The notes under the pieces were generated by a model. That model was not told the origin of the DNA, made no database searches, and was given only the letters and a program-made list of their open reading frames with translations. From contig CP054837.1 of NCBI GenBank assembly GCA_028768525.1, positions 682,001-746,000 of the forward strand: a stretch of 64,000 nucleotides of DNA. The letters run 5' to 3'. This DNA comes from Desulfobacter sp. Lineage in GTDB: Bacteria; Desulfobacterota; Desulfobacteria; Desulfobacterales; Desulfobacteraceae. The position numbers and the translations under genes were made by a program. Of the stretch, positions 1 to 9,341 are shown in pieces (position 1 is the first letter of the stretch; every line of letters starts with the position of its first letter).

Positions 1-2204
1 TATAGGCGGTCCTTGATGATATCCAGGTAGAATGAGGAGAGATCCACCACGCAGAAATTGTACAGGGTGTGGTAAATCACATGGAATTCATAGCTGTCAT
101 AGGCGGCCAGGCACTTTTTAACCACATTGTGCAGGCGATGGAGAATGAACCGGTCCAGCTCTCCCATTTGGGATACCGGACGGGCATCGGCAGCCCTGTA
201 GCCGTTAAGGTTGCCCAGCAGAAAGCGGCAGGTATTCCGGATCCGCCGGTAGGCGTCGGAAAGCTGTTTGACAATATTGTCTGAAATGCTCACATCCCCC
301 CGGTAATCGGCGGAGGCGGCCCAGAGCCGCAGCACGTCGGCACCGTACTGCTTGATCACCTTTTCCGGGGCCACCACATTGCCCACGGACTTGGACATTT
401 TCAATCCCTTTTCATCCACCACAAACCCATGGGTGAGCACGGCCTTGTAGGGGGCATGGCCGGTGCGGCCCACGCCGGTGAGAAGGGAGGAATGAAACCA
501 TCCCCGGTGCTGGTCGGAGCCCTCAAGGTAAAGATCCGCCGGCCGGGAGAGGCCGTCACGCTCGTCCAGGACGGCGGCATGGCTGACCCCGGAATCAAAC
601 CAGACGTCCAGGATATTCTGGTCCTTGGAGAAACTTTTGGACCCGCATTCACAGGTGGCCCCCTCGGGCATGAGGAACTCGGCATCCTTTTCAAACCAGA
701 TATCCGAGGAATGCTCGGTGAACAGCTGATGGATCTTGTCCACGGATTCCCGGGTCACATAGACCTTTTTGCAGTCATTGCAGTGGAAAACGGGAATGGG
801 AACCCCCCAGGAGCGCTGCCGGGAGAGGCACCAGTCCGGGCGGTGTTCGATCATGGAATAGATCCGTTCCCGGCCCCAGGAGGGAATCCAGCTCACATTG
901 TTGATCTCGTCCAGGCTCTTTTTACGCAGTTCCATCTTGTCCATTGAGATGAACCACTGGGGGGTGGCCCGGTAGATCACCGGTTTTTTGCACCGCCAGC
1001 AATGGGGGTAGGAATGCTCCATGTTCTCATTTTTGAGCAGGGCGTTCTTTTCTTCCAATGTCTTATTGATTTCGGCATTGGCCTTGAAGATGAACTGGCC
1101 GGCAAACATCTGGACATCCGTGGAAAAGACCCCGTTGTTCTCCACCGGAGAATAGCACTCAAGGCCGTAGCGCTTGCCCACGATATGGTCGTCTGCGCCG
1201 TGGCCGGGAGCGGTGTGGACGCAGCCCGTACCCGCATCCAGGGTGACATGGTCCCCGAGGATGATCAGAGAGTCCCTGTCATAAAAGGGGTGGCTGCATT
1301 TTTTATTTTCAAGGTCGGCCGCAGCGATTTCGGCAATGATCTCATATCCGTCCATGCCGAATTGGGCCATCACATTTTCCACCAGGTCTTTGGCCATGAC
1401 GAGGATGCCCTGGTACTGGGTTTTCACGGCGGCATAGACAAAATCCGGATGGAGGCAGACCCCGAGGTTGGCCGGCAGGGTCCAGGGGGTGGTGGTCCAG
1501 ATCACCATGGAGACGGTCTGGCCGTCGGCTTTGGGGATCAGGGCTGAGACATCGTCCTTGATGGGAAATTTCACGTAAATGGAGGGCGAGGTATGGTTGT
1601 GGTACTCGATCTCGGCCTCGGCCAGGGCGGTCTGGCAGTTGCAGCACCAGTAAATGGGCTTTTTACCCAGGAACATATCGCCGGACAGGGCAAACTCGCC
1701 GCATTCCTTGGCGATCCTGGCTTCATAGGGGTAGTTCATGGTCAGGTAGGGCTCGTCCCATTCCCCGGCCACGCCGAAGCGCTTGAACTCCTCTCTCTGG
1801 ATGTCCACAAATTTCTTGGCATAGGCCCGGCACTCCCGCCGGACCTGCACCGGGGTCATCTCCCTTTTCTTTTTGCCCAGCTTTTTGTCCACGTTGTGTT
1901 CAATGGGCAGCCCATGGCAGTCCCAGCCCGGCACATAGGGGGCATTAAAGCCGCTCATCTGTTTGGAACGGATAATAATATCTTTTAATATCTTATTGAC
2001 GGCATGGCCGATGTGCAGGTGGCCGTTGGCATAGGGAGGGCCGTCGTGGAGGATGAACTCGGGTCTGTCCTTGGACTGCTCCCGGAGTTTCTCGTATATT
2101 TTTTTCTGCTCCCACTCCTTGATCATGGCAGGTTCGCGCTGGGGCAGGTTTGCCTTCATGGCAAACTTGGTTGAGGGCAGGTTCAGGGTTTTCTTATAAT
2201 CCAT
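1..2204 (-). CDS. ileS: Isoleucyl-tRNA synthetase, 3' end outside window
   Basis: Charges tRNA-Ile with isoleucine in the cytoplasm. I read 734 codons from an ATG at 2204 (MDYKKTLNLPSTKF) preceded by a GGAGG box; the reading frame runs off the left edge of the window without a stop. The class I signature HLHIGH lies near residue 60 in the context PPYANGHLHIGHAVNK, and the KMSKS loop (GLKMSKSVGN) near residue 600, with the large editing insertion between them. IleS is usually 920 to 940 residues, so about 200 C-terminal residues (anticodon binding and zinc finger) lie outside. Identity is secure from both signatures and from the long collinear match to the family. It is transcribed away from the window, and darP lies just upstream. 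Confidence 0.97.
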   Translation of the reverse strand, partial: MDYKKTLNLPSTKFAMKANLPQREPAMIKEWEQKKIYEKLREQSKDRPEFILHDGPPYANGHLHIGHAVNKILKDIIIRSKQMSGFNAPYVPGWDCHGLPIEHNVDKKLGKKKREMTPVQVRRECRAYAKKFVDIQREEFKRFGVAGEWDEPYLTMNYPYEARIAKECGEFALSGDMFLGKKPIYWCCNCQTALAEAEIEYHNHTSPSIYVKFPIKDDVSALIPKADGQTVSMVIWTTTPWTLPANLGVCLHPDFVYAAVKTQYQGILVMAKDLVENVMAQFGMDGYEIIAEIAAADLENKKCSHPFYDRDSLIILGDHVTLDAGTGCVHTAPGHGADDHIVGKRYGLECYSPVENNGVFSTDVQMFAGQFIFKANAEINKTLEEKNALLKNENMEHSYPHCWRCKKPVIYRATPQWFISMDKMELRKKSLDEINNVSWIPSWGRERIYSMIEHRPDWCLSRQRSWGVPIPVFHCNDCKKVYVTRESVDKIHQLFTEHSSDIWFEKDAEFLMPEGATCECGSKSFSKDQNILDVWFDSGVSHAAVLDERDGLSRPADLYLEGSDQHRGWFHSSLLTGVGRTGHAPYKAVLTHGFVVDEKGLKMSKSVGNVVAPEKVIKQYGADVLRLWAASADYRGDVSISDNIVKQLSDAYRRIRNTCRFLLGNLNGYRAADARPVSQMGELDRFILHRLHNVVKKCLAAYDSYEFHVIYHTLYNFCVVDLSSFYLDIIKDRL

Positions 2205-2305
2205 TATTCCTCCGGTATTCGGATAGGTTGACATTCAATATTAAACTTTTCTTTGTAATGGCAACCTGCCAAAAAGTCAAGAATTATGCAGATTTTCGCA
2301 ATTTT

Positions 2306-2797
2306 TTACCCCAGGGCATCCCCGAGTATTTTCTCAAGTGCCTTCATGGATTTTGAGGGCGTGGCCCCCTTTTTTTCTTTTTGCACATTTCTGACCAGCT
2401 GGCGCAGCCGCTGCCGGTCCAGCCCCGGGCATTGGTCCAGCAATCGCTCTATCTCCCCTGTCCCGCCGCCAATCAGGAGGTCCACTCTGTCCTGCACCTT
2501 GTCCGGTTTGCCCGGGGGTGGCGCCGGGACCTCATCATCAATCCCGTCCAGGGCTTTACGCACGGCCCCGGGATCCACATTCCGCATGAGTACACCGATA
2601 TACTGCCGGTGCCGCCGTGCCGCCACCTTGGCCGTGATGGACTTGCCATCGATCAATGCCGCCTTCAGTTTTTCCGGAATATCCATGCGCTCCAATTGGG
2701 GAACCGAGAGTCCGGCCAGTTCCAGCCCCAGTTTCTGGAGGGCCTCAGCCTCTTTTTTCTTCTGTGTTTTGCTCTTATATTCGATCTCTTCTTCCAT
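2306..2797 (-). CDS. darP: Ribosome-associated protein DarP (YjgA/DUF615 family)
   Basis: A 163-residue cytoplasmic protein of the DUF615 family, known in Escherichia coli as DarP (YjgA), which associates with the late 50S ribosomal precursor and helps mature the peptidyl-transferase centre. The sequence shows the family layout: a charged, Lys/Glu-rich start (KSKTQKKKEAEALQKLG), then the conserved block ITAKVAARRHRQYIGVLMR around residues 54 to 72, and a helical C-terminal half with RLRQLVRNVQKEK. Length fits the family (about 170 to 180). It lies about 100 bases upstream of ileS on the same strand and may be cotranscribed with it. Assignment is by motif recognition; the role is inherited from the E. 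coli protein. Confidence 0.85.
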   Translation of the reverse strand: MEEEIEYKSKTQKKKEAEALQKLGLELAGLSVPQLERMDIPEKLKAALIDGKSITAKVAARRHRQYIGVLMRNVDPGAVRKALDGIDDEVPAPPPGKPDKVQDRVDLLIGGGTGEIERLLDQCPGLDRQRLRQLVRNVQKEKKGATPSKSMKALEKILGDALG

Positions 2798-2830
2798 GGC
2801 GCCATCCTTAAAATGCTCAACTGATTTGTA

Positions 2831-3073
2831 TTATCTTCCGGCCAGGGCCGCACCGGCCATTTCCACATCGGCCTTCCACTCGGCAGGGGAAATCCCCCAC
2901 CTGCGGCAGTCTTCCGGATCTGCATCCCTGTTGAATGCAGCCTTCAGCCACAGGGTATCACGATTGTCATAGCACCAGGCGGCAAAGGAATCATCCCTGA
3001 GAAAAGTGGACGGGGAGACACCTGGATTCTCCCGCATCATCTGCCTGAGTTCATCAGCGGTTTTCGCAAACAT
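2831..3073 (-). CDS. Small hypothetical protein, 80 residues
   Basis: I do not recognise this protein. It is 80 residues, soluble, with no signal peptide or membrane segment, and rich in Asp, Arg, Trp and Ala. An AAGG sequence lies about 8 bases upstream of the ATG. It ends 33 bases before darP on the same strand, which suggests one transcript (this gene, darP, ileS). The repeated pattern of Trp and Asp in the second half (DADPEDCRRWGISPAEWKAD) looks like a compact helical protein. The reading frame has third-position bias like its neighbours, so it is probably real, but no function can be given. Confidence 0.55.
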   Translation of the reverse strand: MFAKTADELRQMMRENPGVSPSTFLRDDSFAAWCYDNRDTLWLKAAFNRDADPEDCRRWGISPAEWKADVEMAGAALAGR

Positions 3074-3296
3074 AGTCTACCTTATTATCTTTAGCTTTCA
3101 GTCACAATGGATTTCGTTTATTGGGCCGCGGGGCGGCAAGGGACGAATAACCGAATCAGGCCGGTGCTGTCAACCCCTTCCCCTGAATTCGGCCGTCGCC
3201 CCTTTGCACATTTGCAAAAAAAAATATCGTTGAGAACTTCTTTATTCTGGGCTAAGCTGGAGTAATTTCTAATTAAGATTCCGGAGGTCATTCATC

Positions 3297-4463
3297 GTGC
3301 AGGAAGACGCTCTGTTAAATCTCAGGACATTTCTTTCACCGGAAATCGTTTACGGACGGGGTGCATTGGATCTTTGCGGCCGACATGCCCTCAGCCTCGG
3401 CGCATCCAAGGTATGCGTCGTTACAGACCCTGGCGTCAGAAAAGCCGGATGGACAAAAAAAGCCGAAAAAAGCCTGTCCCAGGCCGGTATCCCCCATATC
3501 GTCTTTGATGCCATTACGCCCAACCCAAAGGCCCGGGAGGTAATGGAAGGCAGCGACCTGTGCATCAAGGAAGAATGCGACCTTCTGATTGCCGTGGGCG
3601 GAGGCAGTCCCATGGACTGCGCCAAGGGCATGGGGGTAATCATGGGAAACGCCGGCCACATCCTGGATTACCAGGGGGTGGATATGGTACCCAGCCCGGG
3701 CCCGCCGCTGATTTTTATTCCGACCACCGCCGGCAGTGCGGCGGACGTTTCCCAATTTGCCATTGTCACGGATACGGACCGGAAAGTTAAGGTTGCCATC
3801 ATCAGTAAGATGGTGATCCCCGATATCGCCCTAATCGATCCGGAAACAACCACGACCATGCCCCCGGACCTGACCGCGGCAACCGGCATGGACACCCTCT
3901 GCCACGCCTTTGAGGCATATGCATCCACGGCCGCATCCCCCCTCACGGATATGGCGGCCCTTTCCGCCGTGCGGCTCACCGCCGCTTACCTGGTTAACGC
4001 TTACAGGGAGCCCGGCAACATGAAATACAGGGACAAGATGATGACCGCCAGCCTCATGGCAGGCCTGGCCTTTTCAAATGCCAGCCTGGGACTGGTCCAC
4101 GCCATGGCCCACAGTCTGGGCGGCGCCCTGGGACTGCCCCACGGAGAGTGCAACGCCCTGCTTCTGGAGCAGGGGGTGAAATACAATTACGGGGCCATGC
4201 CAGAAAAATACAACGACCTGGCAGAGGCAATGCAACTTGACATCCACCGCCTTGGACCGGACCAGCGGGCAGCGGCACTCTCCCAATGCATCGCCGGCCT
4301 GCGAAAAAAATTGGGCATCACCCAGCGCCTCAGCAGCCTGGGTGTCCGGCAAGAAGACATCCCGGGCCTGTCGGAATTCGCCTTTAAAGACCCCTGCCTG
4401 GCAACCAACCCAAGGGAGGCCGGGCCGGAGGAGATCCAACAATTATACATGAACATCTTCTAA
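3297..4463 (+). CDS. ercA: ErcA-type iron-containing alcohol dehydrogenase
   Basis: A 388-residue member of the iron-dependent (group III) alcohol dehydrogenases. The NAD-binding loop GGGSPMDCAKG lies near residue 101, and the iron ligands are visible as the Asp and His of GMDTLCHAFEAY and the two His of GLVHAMAHSLGGALGLPHGE. The blocks PTTAGSAADVSQFAIVTDT and AFSNASLGLVHAMAHSLGG, and the short C-terminal region, match the ErcA subgroup best. ErcA in Pseudomonas is linked to control of ethanol oxidation by sensor kinases rather than to bulk ethanol metabolism. The start is a GTG with GGAGG eight bases upstream. The next gene, 24 bases downstream, is a hybrid histidine kinase, consistent with an ErcA-kinase pair. 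Catalytic substrate is unknown; a regulatory or sensing role is inferred from context. Confidence 0.85.
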   Translation: MQEDALLNLRTFLSPEIVYGRGALDLCGRHALSLGASKVCVVTDPGVRKAGWTKKAEKSLSQAGIPHIVFDAITPNPKAREVMEGSDLCIKEECDLLIAVGGGSPMDCAKGMGVIMGNAGHILDYQGVDMVPSPGPPLIFIPTTAGSAADVSQFAIVTDTDRKVKVAIISKMVIPDIALIDPETTTTMPPDLTAATGMDTLCHAFEAYASTAASPLTDMAALSAVRLTAAYLVNAYREPGNMKYRDKMMTASLMAGLAFSNASLGLVHAMAHSLGGALGLPHGECNALLLEQGVKYNYGAMPEKYNDLAEAMQLDIHRLGPDQRAAALSQCIAGLRKKLGITQRLSSLGVRQEDIPGLSEFAFKDPCLATNPREAGPEEIQQLYMNIF

Positions 4464-4487
4464 GGGAGAGGGAGGCCGCCGCCCCCA

Positions 4488-6161
4488 ATGGATAAGCCGA
4501 AAAACAACCCACCCCAAAAGGGTAGATTCCACGAATCCGCCCGCAGAAAATTCCTGGCCCTGGGCATGGAAACCACCCGCAAAAGCTATTATCCTCAGCT
4601 CAAGGCCCAGCTAGAAAATGCCAGAAGGGACAAACGGCGGCTGCAGCTTCTCATCGACAGCCTGCCGGCCCAGATTTCCTATATTGACGCAGAAGAAAGA
4701 TTCATCCTGGTAAACCGGTCATTTGAGGCGGCCTTCAAACTGGACCGGGCCGAGATCATCGGCAGCCGAATGAAAAAAATCCTGGGCAACAAAATCTACT
4801 CCCAGACCCGATCCCACATTGAACAGGCGCTCTCCGGACGGTCAGGCCGGTTTGAATATTCTTTATCCCGCGGCGGATCTGCAGAAAAACACTATGCCAT
4901 CCATTATGTGCCTGAAAAAGAAGAATCGGGACAGATCACCAGCTTCTACGTAATGACCATCGATGTCACTGAAAAAAAAGAAGCGGAAAAGGAAAAATCC
5001 AGGATGGAGGCAGTTCTGCACCAGGCCCAGAAAATGGAAGCCATCGGCACTCTCTCCGGGGGAATTGCCCATGACTTCAACAATATTCTTTCCGGGATGT
5101 TCGGCTATTCCCAGCTCATTGACCTCCACGCAGAAAATCCCGAAAAGGTCAGGGCCAACAACCAGAAAATCATGGAGGGGGCCCGGCGGGCAGCCGACCT
5201 GGTCCGGCAGATCCTCACATTCAGCAGAAAAACAGAATACAGCCGCCAGCCGCTCTACCTCTCTGCCATTTTAAAGGAAGCCCTGAAACTTCTCCGGTCC
5301 ACTATTCCGGTCACCATTGAAATTAAAACCGATATCCAATCCAGGGCCATGATCCTGGCAGATGCGACCCAGATCCACCAGGTCATCATGAACCTGTGCA
5401 CCAATGCCTACCACGCCATGGGGGATAAAGGCGGCACCCTGTCCATCGGACTAAAAAAAACGGTCCCCAAGGATTTCACCCGGGCGGCCCAGGGCGTCAA
5501 GGAAACAAGCCAATACCTCTGCCTTGAAGTCAAAGATACCGGCCCGGGCATCCCCCCGGACATAAAAGACCGGATATTTGATCCTTATTTTACGACAAAA
5601 GAACAGAACAAAGGCACGGGGTTAGGCCTGGCCATCGTCAACGGGATTGTGGAAAAACACGAAGGATTCATCGAATTTGACACCCATCCCGAAACGGGCA
5701 CCCAATTCCGGCTTTACTTCCCCATTCATCAGGCGCGGGCAGGATCCGGCAGGGAGCGACCGGCAACACCTGCAGCAGCCCCGCCGAAAGCGGCCGGAAA
5801 CATCATGGTGGTGGACGACGAGCCCCCCATCACAAGCACCTTATCCGCCATTCTCTCCAGGCAGGGATACAGGGTCACCCCCTTTGAAGACGGAGAATCG
5901 GCGCTGGCCTCATTTGCCGGTGATCCGGCAGGGTACGACCTGGTCATCACGGATATGACCATGCCCGGCATGACAGGAGACAGGCTGGCCCGGCGACTGC
6001 TGGAAATCCGCCCGGATGTCCCCATCATCCTCTGCACCGGATACCATGAAAAATTCACCGAAGCCGCCGCCAGGGAAGCCGGCATTGCAAGATACCTTCA
6101 AAAGCCGGTTATAGGGCCGGAACTCTCGGCGGTCATACAGGAGCTTTTAAATGGTGCCTGA
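4488..6161 (+). CDS. PAS hybrid histidine kinase with C-terminal receiver
   Basis: A 557-residue soluble hybrid sensor kinase without membrane segments, so it should sense a cytoplasmic signal. Order: an N-terminal helical segment with FLALGMETTRKSYYPQLK, a PAS domain (about 55 to 165), HisKA with phosphoacceptor His195 (GGIAHDFNNILSG), a HATPase_c domain with the DTGPGIP and GTGLGLAIV boxes, and a receiver domain (about 437 to 557) with the acidic pair VVDDE, phosphoacceptor Asp489 (VITDMTMPG) and Lys in LQKPV. It sits 24 bases after the ErcA-type dehydrogenase and probably shares its transcript. No DNA-binding output domain is present, so the output would pass by phosphotransfer to another protein. 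It is a plausible ErcS/NahK-like partner of ErcA; the signal is unknown. Confidence 0.9.
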   Translation: MDKPKNNPPQKGRFHESARRKFLALGMETTRKSYYPQLKAQLENARRDKRRLQLLIDSLPAQISYIDAEERFILVNRSFEAAFKLDRAEIIGSRMKKILGNKIYSQTRSHIEQALSGRSGRFEYSLSRGGSAEKHYAIHYVPEKEESGQITSFYVMTIDVTEKKEAEKEKSRMEAVLHQAQKMEAIGTLSGGIAHDFNNILSGMFGYSQLIDLHAENPEKVRANNQKIMEGARRAADLVRQILTFSRKTEYSRQPLYLSAILKEALKLLRSTIPVTIEIKTDIQSRAMILADATQIHQVIMNLCTNAYHAMGDKGGTLSIGLKKTVPKDFTRAAQGVKETSQYLCLEVKDTGPGIPPDIKDRIFDPYFTTKEQNKGTGLGLAIVNGIVEKHEGFIEFDTHPETGTQFRLYFPIHQARAGSGRERPATPAAAPPKAAGNIMVVDDEPPITSTLSAILSRQGYRVTPFEDGESALASFAGDPAGYDLVITDMTMPGMTGDRLARRLLEIRPDVPIILCTGYHEKFTEAAAREAGIARYLQKPVIGPELSAVIQELLNGA

Positions 6162-6176
6162 GCCAAGGCAGGTGAC

Positions 6177-6842
6177 TTACTTTTCCTTTAAACAGAGAAG
6201 GTAGCGCTCCGCCCCGTCAAAGGGGAGCTTATAACGGCGGGTGATAATCTCAAAGGTATTTTCCAGGCCAGGGGTGATTTCCGCCGGGGCATGTTCCCCT
6301 TTCATGGCGTAGATCACTCCGCCGGGGCGGAGCATGGGCCGGGCCAGGGCCACAAATTTTTCCAGATCGGCAAACCCGCGGGAAATAACAGCGTCATAGC
6401 CATTGGCATGGCCTTCATTTTTAGCCAATTCTTCCACCCTGTCATGGACCGCTGCAATATTCTCCAGCCCCAGGGTTCTCACCACATGATTCAGAAAATT
6501 TACTTTTTTACGCACACTGTCCACCATGGTCACAGCCATGCCTGGATTTAAAATTTTCAAGGGGATGGCAGGGAAGCCGCCGCCGGTGCCCATGTCCATG
6601 ATCCGTCCCGTCCAAGGGGAGCAGTCATCCATAAGGGGGCAGGCGCAGACGGTATCCACAAAATGTTTTTCTGCCATGGCAGCCGTTCCCCGTATGGCTG
6701 TCAGATTAATTTTCTTATTCCACAGGCTCAGCTCCCGGGCATGGCCGGCCATGAGGCGGAGCTGGCCGGGGGACAATTTCACTCCGGACAAAGACGCGCC
6801 TTTTTCAAGGCGGTCCGTAAACAATTGTACATCAAAGGGCAT
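6177..6842 (-). CDS. rsmG: 16S rRNA m7G527 methyltransferase RsmG
   Basis: Methylates N7 of G527 in 16S rRNA using S-adenosylmethionine; loss of the enzyme gives low-level streptomycin resistance in other bacteria. The 221-residue protein has the family N-terminal helices (LSLWNKKINLTAI near residue 37), the SAM-binding glycine motif MDMGTGGGFPAIPL near residue 84, and the VISRGFADLEKF block in the C-terminal half. Length is close to the E. coli protein (207). Here the gene is not next to gidA/mnmG or parAB, its usual neighbours; it is last in a minus-strand run after the nucleoside transporter (18-base gap) and ends 15 bases from the convergent kinase gene. Confidence 0.95.
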   Translation of the reverse strand: MPFDVQLFTDRLEKGASLSGVKLSPGQLRLMAGHARELSLWNKKINLTAIRGTAAMAEKHFVDTVCACPLMDDCSPWTGRIMDMGTGGGFPAIPLKILNPGMAVTMVDSVRKKVNFLNHVVRTLGLENIAAVHDRVEELAKNEGHANGYDAVISRGFADLEKFVALARPMLRPGGVIYAMKGEHAPAEITPGLENTFEIITRRYKLPFDGAERYLLCLKEK

Positions 6843-6860
6843 GAATGATTCTCTTGAAGG

Positions 6861-8168
6861 TTAATTGCCGAGCAAAATACCGGCATTGGTGTAAAAGGTG
6901 CCTGCCACACAGGCGGTCATCAGACAGGCAAAGGTTGAGGCCAGAAGCGCCCTTGCCCCGACTGCGGAAATATCCCGGGTCCGTTCAGGGGCCAGGGCCG
7001 CCACCCCGCCCACGAATATGGCCATGGAGGCCAGATGGGCAAACCCGCACAGGGCATATGCTGTAACCACCGCCGACCGGCCGTGGACCAGGGCGTTGTC
7101 TGCCAGGGCTTTTGCCAGATCCTGGTAGGACGCCACTTCCGTAAGGATAATCCGCTCACCGATAATCTGTGAGATCAGTCCGGCATCATCCATGGGGACG
7201 CCGATGATCAAGGTAAAGGGGTAGAACACATACCCGAGGACGGCCCTCAGGGACCATTGCATGGAAGTGCCCATCCAGCCGTTGACCAGATCCGCCGCAC
7301 CGGCCAGGGCCAGGTCCACCAGGGCCACCAGCCCCAGCACGGCAATGAGCAGGGCCACGATGCTGAATATGGCTTTAAGGCCTGAGTTGGCACCGTTGAT
7401 CACGGCCTCAAAAATATTGGCATCCCTTTCATAGTGGACATCCACCACCCGGCCCATGGTCCTGGGCGTGCCGGTTTCCGGCAAAAAAAGCTTAGCCATG
7501 ACCAGGGCGGCCGGTGCCGATAGAAAGGAGGCGGATATCAGGTGCCCGGCAATGGTGGGAAAGGTGCTGTACAGGGTAAAAACATACAGGGCCAGCACAT
7601 TGGAGGCCACGGTGGCCATACCCGCCGTGAGGATGGTGCACAGTTCCGACCGGGTCATGGTATCGATGTAGGGACGTACCGTAAAGGCAGATTCCACCCC
7701 CACAAAAATATTGGATGCCGCACACAGGGATTCGGCCCCGGAAATCCGCATGAGCCGGGTAAACACCTTTGAAAACTGCCGGATCACAAAGGGCAGGATA
7801 TTATAATAGTAGAGGATGGCAACAAGGGCTGAAAAAAACAAGATGGTGGGCATGGCCTGAAAGGCGAATATAAATCCCATGGAACCCTGAACCCCGGGGG
7901 GCAGCGCCAGGGGTCCGAAGGCAAACTCAGCCCCCTTGGCTGAAGCAGAAAGTATTTTCACTGCCAGGTCATTGACCTTCTGGAACAGGATCACACCGGC
8001 CGGCACCTTGAAAATAAAGAGGGCAAAAACCAGTTGAAGCAGAAGCCCCCACCCCACCAGGTGCAGATTGATCCGGGTCTTATGGCCGAAAATAAACCGG
8101 GATATCCCCCATGCAAGAGCCAGGAGAATAAATATCCCCGCAAAGCTGACAATATTATAGATTTCCAT
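6861..8168 (-). CDS. NupC/CNT-family concentrative nucleoside transporter
   Basis: A 435-residue inner-membrane protein of the concentrative nucleoside transporter family, which imports nucleosides with Na+ or H+. Hydrophobic segments run along the whole length, beginning at residue 5. Family blocks include the N-terminal Nucleos_tra2_N region (WGLLLQLVFALFIFKVP), the gate region GFIFAFQAMPTILFFSALVAILYY, and the C-terminal blocks VFVG-ESAF (SNIFVGVESAFTVRPY) and ALCGFAHLASMAIFVGG. It starts two bases after the TPR-SPOR gene stops, so translation is probably coupled. The substrate range cannot be told from sequence. Nucleoside salvage fits the family; no other salvage gene is adjacent. Confidence 0.92.
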   Translation of the reverse strand: MEIYNIVSFAGIFILLALAWGISRFIFGHKTRINLHLVGWGLLLQLVFALFIFKVPAGVILFQKVNDLAVKILSASAKGAEFAFGPLALPPGVQGSMGFIFAFQAMPTILFFSALVAILYYYNILPFVIRQFSKVFTRLMRISGAESLCAASNIFVGVESAFTVRPYIDTMTRSELCTILTAGMATVASNVLALYVFTLYSTFPTIAGHLISASFLSAPAALVMAKLFLPETGTPRTMGRVVDVHYERDANIFEAVINGANSGLKAIFSIVALLIAVLGLVALVDLALAGAADLVNGWMGTSMQWSLRAVLGYVFYPFTLIIGVPMDDAGLISQIIGERIILTEVASYQDLAKALADNALVHGRSAVVTAYALCGFAHLASMAIFVGGVAALAPERTRDISAVGARALLASTFACLMTACVAGTFYTNAGILLGN

Positions 8169-8170
8169 GG

Positions 8171-9205
8171 TTAAAACCTTCCCCAGGGGCGGATGACGGC
8201 ATCACCGCCCGTATCGGCTTTGAGTTTATCCCTGTCAGGCCCGGCTTCCGCCCGGGATCCATAGGCACCGCTCCTGACAAGATACCATTGGCGGCCTTTA
8301 TTGCCGGTCAACTCAAGAATCCGTGCCGGGTATCCTTTTTGACTCAGTTTCTCCAGCATTTTTCCTGCATTGTCCTTTCCCAGATAAGCGCCGACCTGGA
8401 GTTCAAACCTGGCCGTTTTTTCCGTTTGCGCCGTCATTTCCGATTTAACCGGCTGTTTTGTTTCAACCGTTTTTTCCTCTTTCTCCGTCTTTTTCACCGG
8501 GGCCGGTGCCTGGGCCAGAACCGGTTCTTTGGTGTCCGCCGCCTTTTTAGGTGTTGCTTCTTCTTCCGGTTCACCCTGCCCGTCCGATCTTTCAGCCGTC
8601 ATTTCATTGAGTCGCCGTCTGGCGTATTCACGGCCGGGATCCAGGGCCACGGCCTTTTCATAAACCTCGGCAGCCGCCCCGGTTTTTCCTGTCTTTACCA
8701 GAAGATCCCCCTTCAGGCAAAGGGCCAGATAATGTGCCGGAAAGAGGTCAAGGCTCTTTTCCGCATCTGCGATGCCCCGGTCGTACTCGTTCAGGGCCGC
8801 CCAGCAGATGGCCCGGTTGAAGTAGCCGAAATGGTTGTCCGGCCTCAGGGCCAGTTCCTTGTCGTAAAATTCTATGGCCTTGCGGTATTCCTTTTTATAA
8901 TACCAGGCCACCCCCATATTGGAATACAGGTCTTTGAGGTCAGGTTTCAGGGTAACGGCTGTTTGGAAATCATTGATGGCCTCGTCATACCGTTTCATTT
9001 TCATATAGCCCACACCGCGGTTCCGGTATGCATCCGGGCTGTCGGGCATAATCTTGATGAGCTGGGAAAAAACAGCCACCGCTTCCCCGGCCTTCTCCTT
9101 TTTAAGCAGTGCCACCCCCCGGTCAAATAATTCATCTTCTGTCCCGGCCGATACAATGGTCCCCAGACAGAGCAGGACAAAACACAAGACAACTATTTTC
9201 TTCAC
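8171..9205 (-). CDS. Secreted TPR protein with C-terminal SPOR domain
   Basis: A 344-residue exported protein. I chose the GTG at 9205 because it opens a clear signal peptide (VKKIVVLCFVLLCLGTIVSAG) with a GGGGGA sequence upstream; a longer frame reaches back to an ATG at 9331 but its extra 42 residues are not signal-like. After cleavage come about six tetratricopeptide repeats (residues 24 to 230: DAYRNRGVGYMKMKRYDEAI, DLYSNMGVAWYYKKEYRKAI and others), a Lys/Glu/Pro-rich linker (about 235 to 265), and a SPOR domain (FELQVGAYLGKDNAGKMLEKL). SPOR domains bind peptidoglycan with denuded glycan strands, often at the septum, so a periplasmic cell-wall scaffold role is likely. First gene of the run with nupC-like and rsmG. 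Confidence 0.82.
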   Translation of the reverse strand: MKKIVVLCFVLLCLGTIVSAGTEDELFDRGVALLKKEKAGEAVAVFSQLIKIMPDSPDAYRNRGVGYMKMKRYDEAINDFQTAVTLKPDLKDLYSNMGVAWYYKKEYRKAIEFYDKELALRPDNHFGYFNRAICWAALNEYDRGIADAEKSLDLFPAHYLALCLKGDLLVKTGKTGAAAEVYEKAVALDPGREYARRRLNEMTAERSDGQGEPEEEATPKKAADTKEPVLAQAPAPVKKTEKEEKTVETKQPVKSEMTAQTEKTARFELQVGAYLGKDNAGKMLEKLSQKGYPARILELTGNKGRQWYLVRSGAYGSRAEAGPDRDKLKADTGGDAVIRPWGRF

Positions 9206-9341
9206 CTCACAGTCCCCCTGATTTTTCGAAAAAATATGGATATACCCCTGTCTACTATAAAAAACCGGTGGTTCCAAATCTATTTTTTCATTTTTTTCCA
9301 GTGTTGTCACCACCTGTACCGGTTTCATCATCGAAAAATTA

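Noticed and set aside
8171..9331. Longer form of the TPR-SPOR gene starting at 9331
   Set aside because: The extra 42 residues have no signal character, while the GTG at 9205 opens a standard signal peptide.
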